DNA from: a virus
DNA length: 64,000 nucleotides
IMG/VR virus record: IMGVR_UViG_3300044713_000064
Location: 1-64,000 of that record
Reading direction: 5' to 3' (one strand)
Under the pieces are notes generated by a model. It worked only from the letters and a program-made list of their open reading frames with translations, did not search any database and was not told the DNA's origin. A program made the position numbers and the translations under genes. Below are positions 32,567-39,356 of this stretch, one piece after another (the first letter of the stretch is position 1; every line of letters begins with the position of its first letter).

Positions 32567-32928
32567 GATCCTTCAACGAGCCCTGGGAACCGGAGGACAT
32601 CTTCGACCGCCAGGAGGCCGCAGAGCGCCGCGCGTATCTGGACCGGATCAAGGAGCGGAATGCCGCGGCCGCCGCACAGGAAGCCGCCGCTGAGGCGGCA
32701 CGGCATGAATCCGCGCGGCAGTTCACCCTTGAGACCACAAGGCGGGCGATCCGGCGCGATTACGAGCAGGCTGGGGTCGAACCGCTGCAGGTCGGTGGGG
32801 ATGGAACGCCGACGGTATCGCTCACGCTGCTGCTGTCGATGGGGTGGAAGGTGGCCGATTTCAACGGCGAGCGGCAGCTCGTGCGGCCGAATCATGAAAG
32901 ACCATCGCCAGATCCGATTCGCGGGTAG
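32563..32928 (+). CDS. Unknown Ala/Glu-rich protein
   Basis: 121 aa, ATGA overlap with the methylase. First half is a charged helix (EAAERRAYLDRIKERNAAAA), second half compact (LETTRRAIRRDYEQAGVEPL, VSLTLLLSMGWKVADFNGER). Its 3' end overlaps the minus-strand gene 32861-33244. Function unknown. Confidence 0.6.
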   Translation: MRSFNEPWEPEDIFDRQEAAERRAYLDRIKERNAAAAAQEAAAEAARHESARQFTLETTRRAIRRDYEQAGVEPLQVGGDGTPTVSLTLLLSMGWKVADFNGERQLVRPNHERPSPDPIRG

Positions 32929-33244
32929 CCTTGAGATGCTTCAAAACTTCAAGCGGATGCTGCTGCTCGAGGATGCCGGCGCGGATCAGCGCGTCGGCGT
33001 AATCGCCAAGGACCATGCCGAGCATAGCCCGGCCGCGCTCAGTGAGCACCGTCGTCATGGGCCTCACGGCGCCCGTAGGCGAGCCGCGGAGGTAGCCTTG
33101 ACCAATGAGCGCGTTCCGAGATTGGACCTTGTGCGGGTCGCAGACGGCAACGTCGACCTCTCCGTCGATGTGTCCGATCAGCATGTTCCGTTGGCAAACG
33201 GTGAGTTTCCGGAGTTCGGTTTCGCTGATCGGGGCCATCGTCAT
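32861..33244 (-). CDS. Winged-helix-like small regulator on the opposite strand
   Basis: 127 aa from ATG 33244, with CCAGGAGATCCGCCC upstream. TELRKLTVCQRNMLIGHIDG, RNALIGQGYLRGSP, then TVLTERGRAMLGMVLGDYAD: helix, wing and LTExGR as in winged-helix DNA-binding proteins common in rhizobia. It is the only clear minus gene in an otherwise plus-strand block and is divergent to the 33353 gene, sharing an upstream region with a GATAAT motif. Confidence 0.6.
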   Translation of the reverse strand: MTMAPISETELRKLTVCQRNMLIGHIDGEVDVAVCDPHKVQSRNALIGQGYLRGSPTGAVRPMTTVLTERGRAMLGMVLGDYADALIRAGILEQQHPLEVLKHLKATRESDLAMVFHDSAARAAARR

Positions 33245-33293
33245 GGGCGGATCTCCTGGGTTCCCTCCAGATTTATCTACCGATTTGCGCATT

Positions 33294-33320
33294 TGTCCAT
33301 AGCCAGCGGTGATAATTGTC
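33294..33320. promoter_or_regulatory. Divergent control region with GGTGATAATTGTCGC
   Basis: In the gap 33245-33352, GGTGATAATTGTC starts at 33309, with a near-palindromic core GATAATTGTC. TGTCCA (33294-33299) read on the minus strand is TGGACA, a -35 with ATAAAT 17 bp on, which would drive the 33244 gene. It shares words with the control region at 26426-26454. Confidence 0.4.
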
Positions 33321-33352
33321 GCTAAAACAGATTCCGCAATGAGGAGGCAGCC

Positions 33353-33892
33353 GTGATCCGAATCGTTATCCAGACCCAGAATTGCAATGCAGCGGCTCAT
33401 GTCGCAGGCGCTGCGGCCGTTCAGGAGTTCGCGACATTCGACGTCTGCGCTCCCGAGGTAGAGCAGTTCATGGCGAAATCGTCGAACACCTACGAGACGA
33501 AGCAGTTCGTCGGCGTCGAGCTGCTGCCCAATGGCGGCCCTCATACCGAACCGCAGGCGCTGGCCGATCGGCTGGAGCGCTGCGTACGCCTCGGGTTCGT
33601 GTCGCGGCGCGTCGGCGACAAGGATGCGTTCGACGTGGACGACCTTCTGGAGGTTTCCGAGGTCGCCCATATTGTGTCCGCGCTGCGTTTCAGTACGACT
33701 TTCGCTAGGCGAGAGGAAGCGAGGCCGCGGCCGGATCGCGCGAAGATGGCGATCGCCATCGCAAGGATCGGAAGTGGGCGATCCCCAAATGTTGATCCAG
33801 ATCAGGTATGGTCTGAATTGTCGGATGGGGACAAGGCAATGGCCTTCGCCATCTACGACCTGATGGTCGACCCGTCCCGGTGGCCGGCATGA
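33353..33892 (+). CDS. Unknown protein
   Basis: 179 aa from GTG 33353 with AATGAGGAGGCAGCC upstream. Mixed fold: IRIVIQTQNCNAAAHVAG, YETKQFVGVELLPNG, LADRLERCVRLGFVSRRVG, VAHIVSALRFSTTFARREE; helical C-terminus (KAMAFAIYDLMVDPSRW). No family recognised. First gene of a run of small coupled genes. Confidence 0.6.
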   Translation: MIRIVIQTQNCNAAAHVAGAAAVQEFATFDVCAPEVEQFMAKSSNTYETKQFVGVELLPNGGPHTEPQALADRLERCVRLGFVSRRVGDKDAFDVDDLLEVSEVAHIVSALRFSTTFARREEARPRPDRAKMAIAIARIGSGRSPNVDPDQVWSELSDGDKAMAFAIYDLMVDPSRWPA

Positions 33893-34077
33893 TCTTGATC
33901 TTGGTCCTCATCGCGGTCTTTCTAGGCGCTAAAATCTACCATCTGAAGCGCGAGAACCGCCGCCTCCGGCAGGAGATCGCCGCGCTTGAGGCGTTCGATT
34001 ATTCTCAGACTGACAGAGCTCACGCCCTGAGATCGGTGCTTGGTGACGATGATCCTGACGTGAGGAGGATATATTGA
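33889..34077 (+). CDS. Small membrane-anchored coiled-coil protein
   Basis: 62 aa, ATGA overlap. One N-terminal membrane helix (ILILVLIAVFLGAKIYHL) runs into a coiled coil (KRENRRLRQEIAALEAF). The shape is that of an inner-membrane anchor or small spanin-like peptide. Function unknown. Confidence 0.55.
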   Translation: MILILVLIAVFLGAKIYHLKRENRRLRQEIAALEAFDYSQTDRAHALRSVLGDDDPDVRRIY

Positions 34078-34421
34078 TGGCACAGCGAACGCCGGGACCG
34101 TGGAATTACGTGCGAGCTCCGCAGCCAACAGATGGTGAGTTTGATTGCGCCATCAGCGCCTTTATCGATGGCAAACGGCAGGTGATCGCCGAATGCTTCG
34201 GCCGCGTCGCTCATAACGTAAGGCCAGATTCGCAGGCGAACGCCGCCGCAATCGTCAAATGGGAGAACTCGTTCGACGAACTCGTGAAGGCCCTGGAGCG
34301 AGTCAAGATTGATCTGCAGTCTGCCAGAACGATTATCGAGCATCATGATGGAGAACAGGCCCATGGAATTCGGCAAACGCTGGAGATCGTCGATGCCGCC
34401 CTCGCCAAAGCCAAGCCATGA
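34077..34421 (+). CDS. Conserved small phage protein
   Basis: 114 aa; TGAGGAGGATATATTG is upstream and the start shares an A with the previous stop. TPGPWNYVRAPQPTDGE, then AIVKWENSFDELVKALERVK: the TPGPW opening and HNxRPDSQANAAAI middle are typical of a widespread short prophage protein. Function unknown. Confidence 0.65.
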   Translation: MAQRTPGPWNYVRAPQPTDGEFDCAISAFIDGKRQVIAECFGRVAHNVRPDSQANAAAIVKWENSFDELVKALERVKIDLQSARTIIEHHDGEQAHGIRQTLEIVDAALAKAKP

Positions 34422-34591
34422 CTGATCCCTCCATGCACGACGCTTTGACACCGCCGCGCCAGCGCCCCGGCTATCGCTGGGAGCGCCGTGAAGGCTGCTC
34501 CTGCCGGTCGTGCCCATGGAAGGGAAACTGCAGGGGCGAGGACACTGAGCATTGGGTTGAAGTGCTCGAATCTGTGGAGCCAGGCCAATGA
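34418..34591 (+). CDS. Small Cys-rich protein
   Basis: 57 aa, ATGA overlaps at both ends. RREGCSCRSCPWKGNCRGED has four Cys in CxCxxCx5C spacing, probably a zinc site; the rest is polar. Function unknown. Confidence 0.6.
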   Translation: MTDPSMHDALTPPRQRPGYRWERREGCSCRSCPWKGNCRGEDTEHWVEVLESVEPGQ

Positions 34592-34782
34592 GCGTAAGGC
34601 TGCAAGGAATTCGGAAGAGATACCATCCGAAAGACACCGATGAAGTGCGATGCGACATCCATGGCATCGTGACGACATGGGGCGCATTGAATGCAATCCA
34701 GCGTCTCGCGGTGGAGGAGTGCTTGGACACGCGCGAGGACATGCGATGTTTGCTTGCTCCTCCTGAGGAGAATGGCCAATGA
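34588..34782 (+). CDS. Small unknown protein
   Basis: 64 aa, ATGA overlaps at both ends. VRLQGIRKRYHPKDTDEVRC, HGIVTTWGALNAIQRLAVEE, ending acidic. No membrane segment or known motif. Confidence 0.55.
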   Translation: MSVRLQGIRKRYHPKDTDEVRCDIHGIVTTWGALNAIQRLAVEECLDTREDMRCLLAPPEENGQ

Positions 34783-35204
34783 CCGATTTCGTCTACCGAT
34801 TCGAATACGCCGATCGCAGCGCGTTCGAGATTCAACTTGACGGCCGCGCCTTCATTACGTTTCCGGATGGCCGCCGCGAAGAGAAGTTCGGCAAGATCAC
34901 CAACAATATCCCTCAGATCAACACACCGCATACGACTGATTGGATACAGGGTGTCAAGCTTGAAGCCTTTCATCAAGTCGAGCGCTATGGCGTCATGCAT
35001 AATGCTGGAAAAAGTCCGTTCGATTGGTTCTGGCTGATCGGCTATCTGGCACAAAAGGCAGCCGCGTCTGAGGTTGCAGGCGATATAAATAAGGCCAAGC
35101 ATCATACGATCTCAACGGGAGCAGCGCTGTTGAATTGGCATCGCCATCTCACCGGAGAATCCACATCGATGCGCCCTGGAATTGCTGATCCGGAATTGTC
35201 CTAG
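34779..35204 (+). CDS. Conserved phage protein (SPFDWFWLIGYLA type)
   Basis: 141 aa, ATGA overlap. C-terminal half AGKSPFDWFWLIGYLAQKAA, then KAKHHTISTGAALLNWHRHL is a signature of a common phage protein; the conserved HH and NWH residues may bind metal, as in small all-alpha hydrolases, but no activity is known. N-terminal half is beta (EYADRSAFEIQLDGRAFITF). Confidence 0.6.
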   Translation: MTDFVYRFEYADRSAFEIQLDGRAFITFPDGRREEKFGKITNNIPQINTPHTTDWIQGVKLEAFHQVERYGVMHNAGKSPFDWFWLIGYLAQKAAASEVAGDINKAKHHTISTGAALLNWHRHLTGESTSMRPGIADPELS

Positions 35205-35213
35205 CTTGCCTCC

Positions 35214-35229
35214 GGGGATAATCCACCCC
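35214..35229 (+). promoter_or_regulatory. GGGGATAATCCACCCC motif before the 35261 gene
   Basis: CGGGGATAATCCACCCC lies in the gap 35205-35260. GGGG and CCCC flank ATAATCCA. TTGTCC at 35196 could be a -35 (16-17 bp to ATAATC/TAATCC). Either a promoter or an operator of the motif family described in findings. Confidence 0.4.
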
Positions 35230-35260
35230 TAAAGTAGGATCTGAAACGAAAGGAATCGAA

Positions 35261-35473
35261 ATGCGCGTATCCGAAATGCAAGCGAAGATCGCCGTTGCAA
35301 AAGCCAAGATCGCTGCTGAGCTTCCCATGTCCGGCGTGGAAGAAAAGAAGGTCGCGGAATTTATCACGATCGGGCTCGACCTTCTCGGAGAGGTCTTCGT
35401 CGACCTGAAGCGAATCGCCGATGCGGCGGAAGCGCTGGAAGTCTCGGTGCGAGAGATCAACGTCGGCGGCTAA
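35261..35473 (+). CDS. Small helical protein
   Basis: 70 aa; GAAAGGAATCGAA precedes ATG 35261. Helical: VSEMQAKIAVAKAKIAAELP, KKVAEFITIGLDLLGEVFVD, ADAAEALEVSVREI. Function unknown. Confidence 0.6.
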   Translation: MRVSEMQAKIAVAKAKIAAELPMSGVEEKKVAEFITIGLDLLGEVFVDLKRIADAAEALEVSVREINVGG

Positions 35474-35559
35474 AGCAGGATCTGCACCACAGCGACGCCG
35501 AGCGCCCAAGAGCAAGCGACAGTAGTGGCGATAACGAGGATAAGGCATTGCGCGAACAT
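35470..35559 (-). CDS. 29-aa membrane peptide on the opposite strand
   Basis: ATG 35559 has AGAAGGAGAAAACCA before it, one of the best ribosome sites of the window. MFAQCLILVIATTVACSWAL then GVAVVQILL is a single membrane helix. The frame overlaps the end of the plus gene by 4 nt and otherwise fills the gap 35474-35616. Short length keeps the call uncertain. Confidence 0.4.
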   Translation of the reverse strand: MFAQCLILVIATTVACSWALGVAVVQILL

Positions 35560-35616
35560 TGGTTTTCTCCTTCTGTCGTGGTGACAGTAGGCGGCAAAGA
35601 TTGAGGAGGGGTTAAA

Positions 35617-36219
35617 ATGGCTGAGCTATCGGACAAATTTCTAGGTGAATTCTTGGCCGCGCTTCCTGAGAGTTGGGACAAGAATTCGCTATCCACCAAC
35701 TGGATGATCGGCCGCGCGATCGGCGACGCGCTTGAAGCCATCCTCAAGGCCGACGGGCCCGGCCGCCATCTCCACTTCCACCCACCGGAAGGATCAATCC
35801 TGGCTGCTGAGGGGGAATCGGTTTTGATCGAGCCAATTGAATCTGCCTCCGCGCGGCTCGCGGTCGGCGTTTCAGTCCAGACTGTCGCAGCGGGCACGGT
35901 GAACACCGAGGGCGAGGCAGTCCTATCGATGCTGATGCTGACAGGCGAACTCGGCGGCAAACGCGAGGACGAAACTTGCAGCGCATATCTGCGGCGCCTG
36001 CTGGATTTCGTGGCCTCCCATGATCCGGGACACTATGACGATGAGGCAACCGTCAAAGCCAGCGACTTCGTCGACGTCCGCACCACCTTTGAAGGCAGGG
36101 TGATCCTGCCGGAATATGTCCTGATCGCCAGCGCTCCCGAGAACCAGACCATCGGCGCCGATGGCAAGATCACGCCGCAGAAACCCGAGAAGCCGCTCGA
36201 CCTCGCAGACCTGGGCTAA
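35617..36219 (+). CDS. Unknown soluble protein
   Basis: 200 aa; TTGAGGAGGGGTTAAA precedes ATG 35617. Helical start (LGEFLAALPESWDKNSLS, MIGRAIGDALEAILKADGPG), then beta-rich (GRHLHFHPPEGSILAAEG, SARLAVGVSVQTVAAG). A helical middle with DETCSAYLRRLLDFVASHDP precedes the acidic end. No known family. Confidence 0.6.
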   Translation: MAELSDKFLGEFLAALPESWDKNSLSTNWMIGRAIGDALEAILKADGPGRHLHFHPPEGSILAAEGESVLIEPIESASARLAVGVSVQTVAAGTVNTEGEAVLSMLMLTGELGGKREDETCSAYLRRLLDFVASHDPGHYDDEATVKASDFVDVRTTFEGRVILPEYVLIASAPENQTIGADGKITPQKPEKPLDLADLG

Positions 36220-36224
36220 AAGCC

Positions 36225-36425
36225 ATGTCGGGACCTCGGATTGGGCCATGCCTTGAATGTGGCAAGCCAGCGCCTCCCGATCGCTTCCTATGCGCTGAAT
36301 GCAGTTCCCCTCAGCGGATGAAGGAAATCCTTCATCAGATCGACATCGGCATTGTGAGGCGTCTGTCCGCGCGCCTGGAAAAATTTACACCCGAGAAAAA
36401 GACAAATATCACCGTAAACGACTGA
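36225..36425 (+). CDS. Small zinc-ribbon protein
   Basis: 66 aa; ATG 36225 follows the previous stop by 5 nt. GPCLECGKPAPPDRFLCAEC is a CxxC...CxxC ribbon. The rest is a basic helix (GIVRRLSARLEKFTPEKKTN). Probably nucleic-acid-binding. Confidence 0.6.
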   Translation: MSGPRIGPCLECGKPAPPDRFLCAECSSPQRMKEILHQIDIGIVRRLSARLEKFTPEKKTNITVND

Positions 36426-36451
36426 CAACATTTATCAATTGGCTTCATGCA

Positions 36452-36787
36452 ATGTCCCGCACCAAAGGCTCAAAGAACCGACCCAAACGCCACGTCAACC
36501 CCTTGACAAAACGAGAGGCTGTCGTCGCTCAATCCGGTGTTACCCCACTGGAATACATGCTCCGAATCATGCGGGACCCCCGGGCCTCCAAGGAGCGCCG
36601 CGACGACATGGCCAAGGCCGCAGCCAGGTTCGTGCACCCGATTCTAGGCGCAATAGCCAGCATCCAGGCCCCGCAGGTCATGCCGGATCAGCAGAAGACG
36701 CTCCAGCACGAGGGCAACGTGGTGCAGATCGACGACCCGGTGGCGGCGGCCCGGCTGTACCAGCGAATGATCAAGCAGGTCAGGTAG
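36452..36787 (+). CDS. Terminase small-subunit-like protein
   Basis: 111 aa from ATG 36452. Basic start (SRTKGSKNRPKRHVNP), then GVTPLEYMLRIMRDPRASKE and RDDMAKAAARFVHPIL: this TPLEYML...MAKAAxxxVHP pattern is that of a family found just upstream of large terminase genes in alphaproteobacterial phages. It probably recognises DNA for packaging. It is separated from the large subunit by eight small genes, which is unusual. Confidence 0.6.
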   Translation: MSRTKGSKNRPKRHVNPLTKREAVVAQSGVTPLEYMLRIMRDPRASKERRDDMAKAAARFVHPILGAIASIQAPQVMPDQQKTLQHEGNVVQIDDPVAAARLYQRMIKQVR

Positions 36788-36789
36788 TC

Positions 36790-36828
36790 GTTACCTCTTG
36801 ACGTAACGCCGCGTTACTTTAAGGTAAC
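36790..36828. repeat. Four alternating GTTAC/GTAAC half-sites
   Basis: GTTAC 36790, GTAAC 36803, GTTAC 36813, GTAAC 36824, filling the 46-nt gap between the terminase-like gene and the next ORF. Paired as inverted repeats with 8-, 5- and 6-nt spacing. TTGACG (36798) could be a -35 but no -10 follows. Candidate binding array. Confidence 0.45.
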
Positions 36829-36833
36829 TGCCC

Positions 36834-37022
36834 ATGAGCGAGGTCACAGAAGCGATTGGTCGGATCCGGCGCGCCATGCCACGGAATGCCGATGCCATGC
36901 TGATCTGCGATGAGCTTGATCGGAGACTTCGATCAAATCCGACCGAGACTCCGAAATTAACCCGAGCTGAGATCCAACGGAACTACCGGATCCGTCAGAA
37001 GGCCAAGAAGGAACAATCCTGA
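36834..37022 (+). CDS. Small helical protein
   Basis: 62 aa. EVTEAIGRIRRAMPRNADAM, ICDELDRRLRSNPTE, LTRAEIQRNYRIRQKAKKEQ: helical and basic at the end, which suits DNA binding. Starts just after the GTTAC/GTAAC cluster, so it could bind that cluster. Stop shares an A with the next ATG. Confidence 0.55.
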   Translation: MSEVTEAIGRIRRAMPRNADAMLICDELDRRLRSNPTETPKLTRAEIQRNYRIRQKAKKEQS

Positions 37023-37468
37023 TGCCGTTCGAAGAGCTTGAGACGATCACCCGGGCGAATGCGCCGCCGATGGCGACGATCTCCTATTCGCTGGCTCAGA
37101 AGCCGAAGGGCGGTCCGGTCAAAGGCGACAAGAAGCCTCGCCTCGTCATCACGCTGCCGACGACGCTCTGCGGAACGTCTAAGTCAGAGACATTCCGACT
37201 CCTGATCGGTACTGGGGCGGACGCCGGCAAGCTTATGATCAAGGGAGACGGGGTTTCGCGCGGCGGCGTCGCACCATCTCAGCATGCGCATTTCTTTCGC
37301 TGGAACTTCGGCTTCGTTCCGCGCCTAGGCGATGACAAGTTCGAAGGCCAGAAGTTGCCGGTCCGCAAAATCTCCGAAGAGGAATTCGAGATCTCGGTTC
37401 CGGTGAGTTGGTTCGAGGGGGCAATCGAGGAGATCCCATCGATTCTGAAGAAGACGAGAGTGGCGTGA
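37022..37468 (+). CDS. Unknown beta-rich protein
   Basis: 148 aa, coupled by TGATG at both ends. Strand-rich: PKGGPVKGDKKPRLVITLPT, SETFRLLIGTGADAGKLMIK, HFFRWNFGFVPRLGDDKFEG, PVRKISEEEFEISVPVSWFE. No known motif; could be a small DNA-mimic or accessory protein. Confidence 0.6.
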   Translation: MPFEELETITRANAPPMATISYSLAQKPKGGPVKGDKKPRLVITLPTTLCGTSKSETFRLLIGTGADAGKLMIKGDGVSRGGVAPSQHAHFFRWNFGFVPRLGDDKFEGQKLPVRKISEEEFEISVPVSWFEGAIEEIPSILKKTRVA

Positions 37469-37650
37469 TGCTCTACGTCACCCGAGAGCACATCCCCGCG
37501 GGATCGTCGGTCTACGTCAGCGAGATCGACGGGCTTGCTCAGAAGGATTCGCCCGTGTGGGGATTTTATCTTGGCGATGCGGTCGAGGCATTGCGCGAAG
37601 GTTTCCGGGTCGTCGAGCGCGACGGCGAAGTTCGAGAGGATGATGCGTGA
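37468..37650 (+). CDS. Small unknown protein
   Basis: 60 aa from ATG 37468. TREHIPAGSSVYVSEIDGL, SPVWGFYLGDAVEALREGF, VVERDGEVREDDA. Compact, acidic end. Stop overlaps the next start. Confidence 0.55.
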   Translation: MLYVTREHIPAGSSVYVSEIDGLAQKDSPVWGFYLGDAVEALREGFRVVERDGEVREDDA

Positions 37651-38534
37651 TGGACCTTAACCCCTACGACGAGCTCGGCGTGGCGCGCGATGCGACCGAG
37701 GCGGATGTCCGCAAGGCCTATCGCAAGAAGGCCAAGTCGACGCATCCAGACAGCGGGGGAGATCCCGCGGAATGGTCCCGCGTCTGCACATCGCTCGCGG
37801 TCCTGACCGATCCCAAGAAGCGCAAGACCTTCGACGACACCGGCCGCATTGAAGAGGATCGGCCGGACAACGATCGTGCGGCCGCGCTGCAGATCATAGA
37901 AATGCACATGGGCACGATCTGCAACGATTTCATCCAGAGCGGATTCCTGCCCGAGCGCGACCCGCGCCGCATGGACGTCATCAAGGTGATTCGCCACGAG
38001 GTGACATCTGAGATCGCCGAAGCCAAGGTCGGCATCAAGGGCGGCGAAAAGGTCGTCGCGTTCATGCGCGACATGGCGAAGCGATTCACCCAGGCCAAGA
38101 TGGCCGCGGCCGGCGAGCCGGATCCGATCGGCCGCGGCCTCGAGCTGCAGATCCGCAACGCCGAAGAGCAGATCGCCGGCATCCGCGCCAATGTGCGCCA
38201 GCGCGAGTTGGTGCTGACGATCCTGGATGGCTACCGGTTTGAGATGGATCGGCCGCGCGACGAGGCCCGAGCGCGCTCAATTCGCCTTCAACGAGTTTCC
38301 GATTGGCGCCATGAGGTGGTGATGATCGCAATCGGCTCAGCATTATCCGGCGCAGACAAGAGCGCGCTCTACCGGCTTAAGAAGTACGGCGAGCTCAAGA
38401 TTGACGACGAAGGCGTTTTCAGCGTTCCAGGGAAATACTGGTCAATCACCCTCAAGCAGATGGATCGGCTTGAGCATATGGGCCTTTGCAAGATCCAATG
38501 CGTCGGCCAGAGCGTCTTTGCGGTGCCGACATGA
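37650..38534 (+). CDS. J-domain (DnaJ-like) protein with C-terminal extension
   Basis: 294 aa from ATG 37650 (GTG 37647 possible). Residues 1-65 are a J domain: NPYDELGVARDATEADVRKA, YRKKAKSTHPDSGGDP with the HPD motif that stimulates Hsp70 ATPase, then FDDTGRIEE. A helical middle follows (ALQIIEMHMGTICNDFIQSG, VAFMRDMAKRFTQAKMAAAG). The last 80 residues (YRLKKYGELKIDDEGVFSVP, MDRLEHMGLCKIQC) look like a winged-helix fold. It may recruit host DnaK to replication or terminase complexes. There are no zinc or substrate-binding DnaJ domains. Confidence 0.75.
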   Translation: MDLNPYDELGVARDATEADVRKAYRKKAKSTHPDSGGDPAEWSRVCTSLAVLTDPKKRKTFDDTGRIEEDRPDNDRAAALQIIEMHMGTICNDFIQSGFLPERDPRRMDVIKVIRHEVTSEIAEAKVGIKGGEKVVAFMRDMAKRFTQAKMAAAGEPDPIGRGLELQIRNAEEQIAGIRANVRQRELVLTILDGYRFEMDRPRDEARARSIRLQRVSDWRHEVVMIAIGSALSGADKSALYRLKKYGELKIDDEGVFSVPGKYWSITLKQMDRLEHMGLCKIQCVGQSVFAVPT

Positions 38535-38803
38535 AGCGTCCGCGCGCCGACATGCTGACCAAGCCAGAGGCGCCAGCGGAGCCCGTGTATCGACGCCCGC
38601 CGCCTATCCACGCTGGCGATATCCCGAAGCTCTGCTCGAACTGCCAGCACTTCCGGCCGAGCAAATCCAGCCGATACCGCGGTGATTGCCGCAATGGCAT
38701 CTCGGGGCGGCTGACCACCGACGCCGGCGAGAAGTGCGAATACGGATTTTACCCGTCGGTTGAGCGGTTCCCGCTGCGCGCCGGGCCCGGGTGCGTCAGG
38801 TGA
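38531..38803 (+). CDS. Zinc-ribbon-like small protein
   Basis: 90 aa from ATG 38531, ATGA overlap. Cys set LCSNCQHFRPSKSS, DCRNGIS, EKCEYGF suggests zinc. Pro/Arg-rich start. Function unknown; small Cys proteins of this kind are frequent beside HNH nucleases. Confidence 0.55.
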   Translation: MKRPRADMLTKPEAPAEPVYRRPPPIHAGDIPKLCSNCQHFRPSKSSRYRGDCRNGISGRLTTDAGEKCEYGFYPSVERFPLRAGPGCVR

Positions 38804-39030
38804 GGAATGGCCTCGTCACGTTGACGGCGATGCACTGGGATGGCGAATTGCCACTGCCTGGTCATTGCGTCAAAGCGGACAAGGGTCGCACGGCCTACAT
38901 CGTCATTGAGGTTCGTCGGCCACGCAAGCCTGATACGAAGTACGTCGCCAAGTTCATTTGCGAGCGATATGCGGCGAGCCGGCTTCCTGATGGCGCGGTC
39001 ATTCATCCTTGGTGCTGGGCCCAACGGTGA
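38800..39030 (+). CDS. Small beta-rich protein
   Basis: 76 aa from GTG 38800, overlapping the previous stop (GTGA); GTG 38791 is an alternative. LVTLTAMHWDGELPLPGHCV, AYIVIEVRRPRKPDTKYVAK, FICERYAASRLPDG. No family recognised. Confidence 0.55.
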   Translation: MRNGLVTLTAMHWDGELPLPGHCVKADKGRTAYIVIEVRRPRKPDTKYVAKFICERYAASRLPDGAVIHPWCWAQR

Positions 39031-39356
39031 CGAGATCATTCGTCAGGTCTCGGCGGCAGAACGGCAATCCATGCACCTATTGCGCGCGGCCGATGAGCAC
39101 GGATGTCCCGCTGCTCTACCCGACACGGGATCACGTCGAACCGAGATCCAAGGGCGGCCGCCTTCTGGTTTGGGCATGCTCCACGTGCAACCACGTCAAG
39201 CGGGACATGACCGAAGAGCAGTGGGCGGTGTACCGATTTGAGCATGATTATTGGTGGAGACCGGGCCGGCGCCGAGTGCCTACGAATTGGAGGCCGCACC
39301 ATCATCGCGAAAATGCCGGCTGCCCAAAGTCTTTCGCCGCCGAGGAATCCAAGTGA
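39027..39356 (+). CDS. HNH endonuclease of the packaging module
   Basis: 109 aa from GTG 39027 (GTGA overlap). PCTYCARPMSTD, TRDHVEPRSKGGRLLVWACS, TCNHVKRDMTEEQW: a zinc-bound HNH core with CxxC at both ends and the RDHV/NH residues. HNH proteins next to terminase assist DNA cleavage in packaging in HK97-like phages (gp74). The stop overlaps the terminase start, so they are made together. Confidence 0.85.
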   Translation: MTRSFVRSRRQNGNPCTYCARPMSTDVPLLYPTRDHVEPRSKGGRLLVWACSTCNHVKRDMTEEQWAVYRFEHDYWWRPGRRRVPTNWRPHHHRENAGCPKSFAAEESK

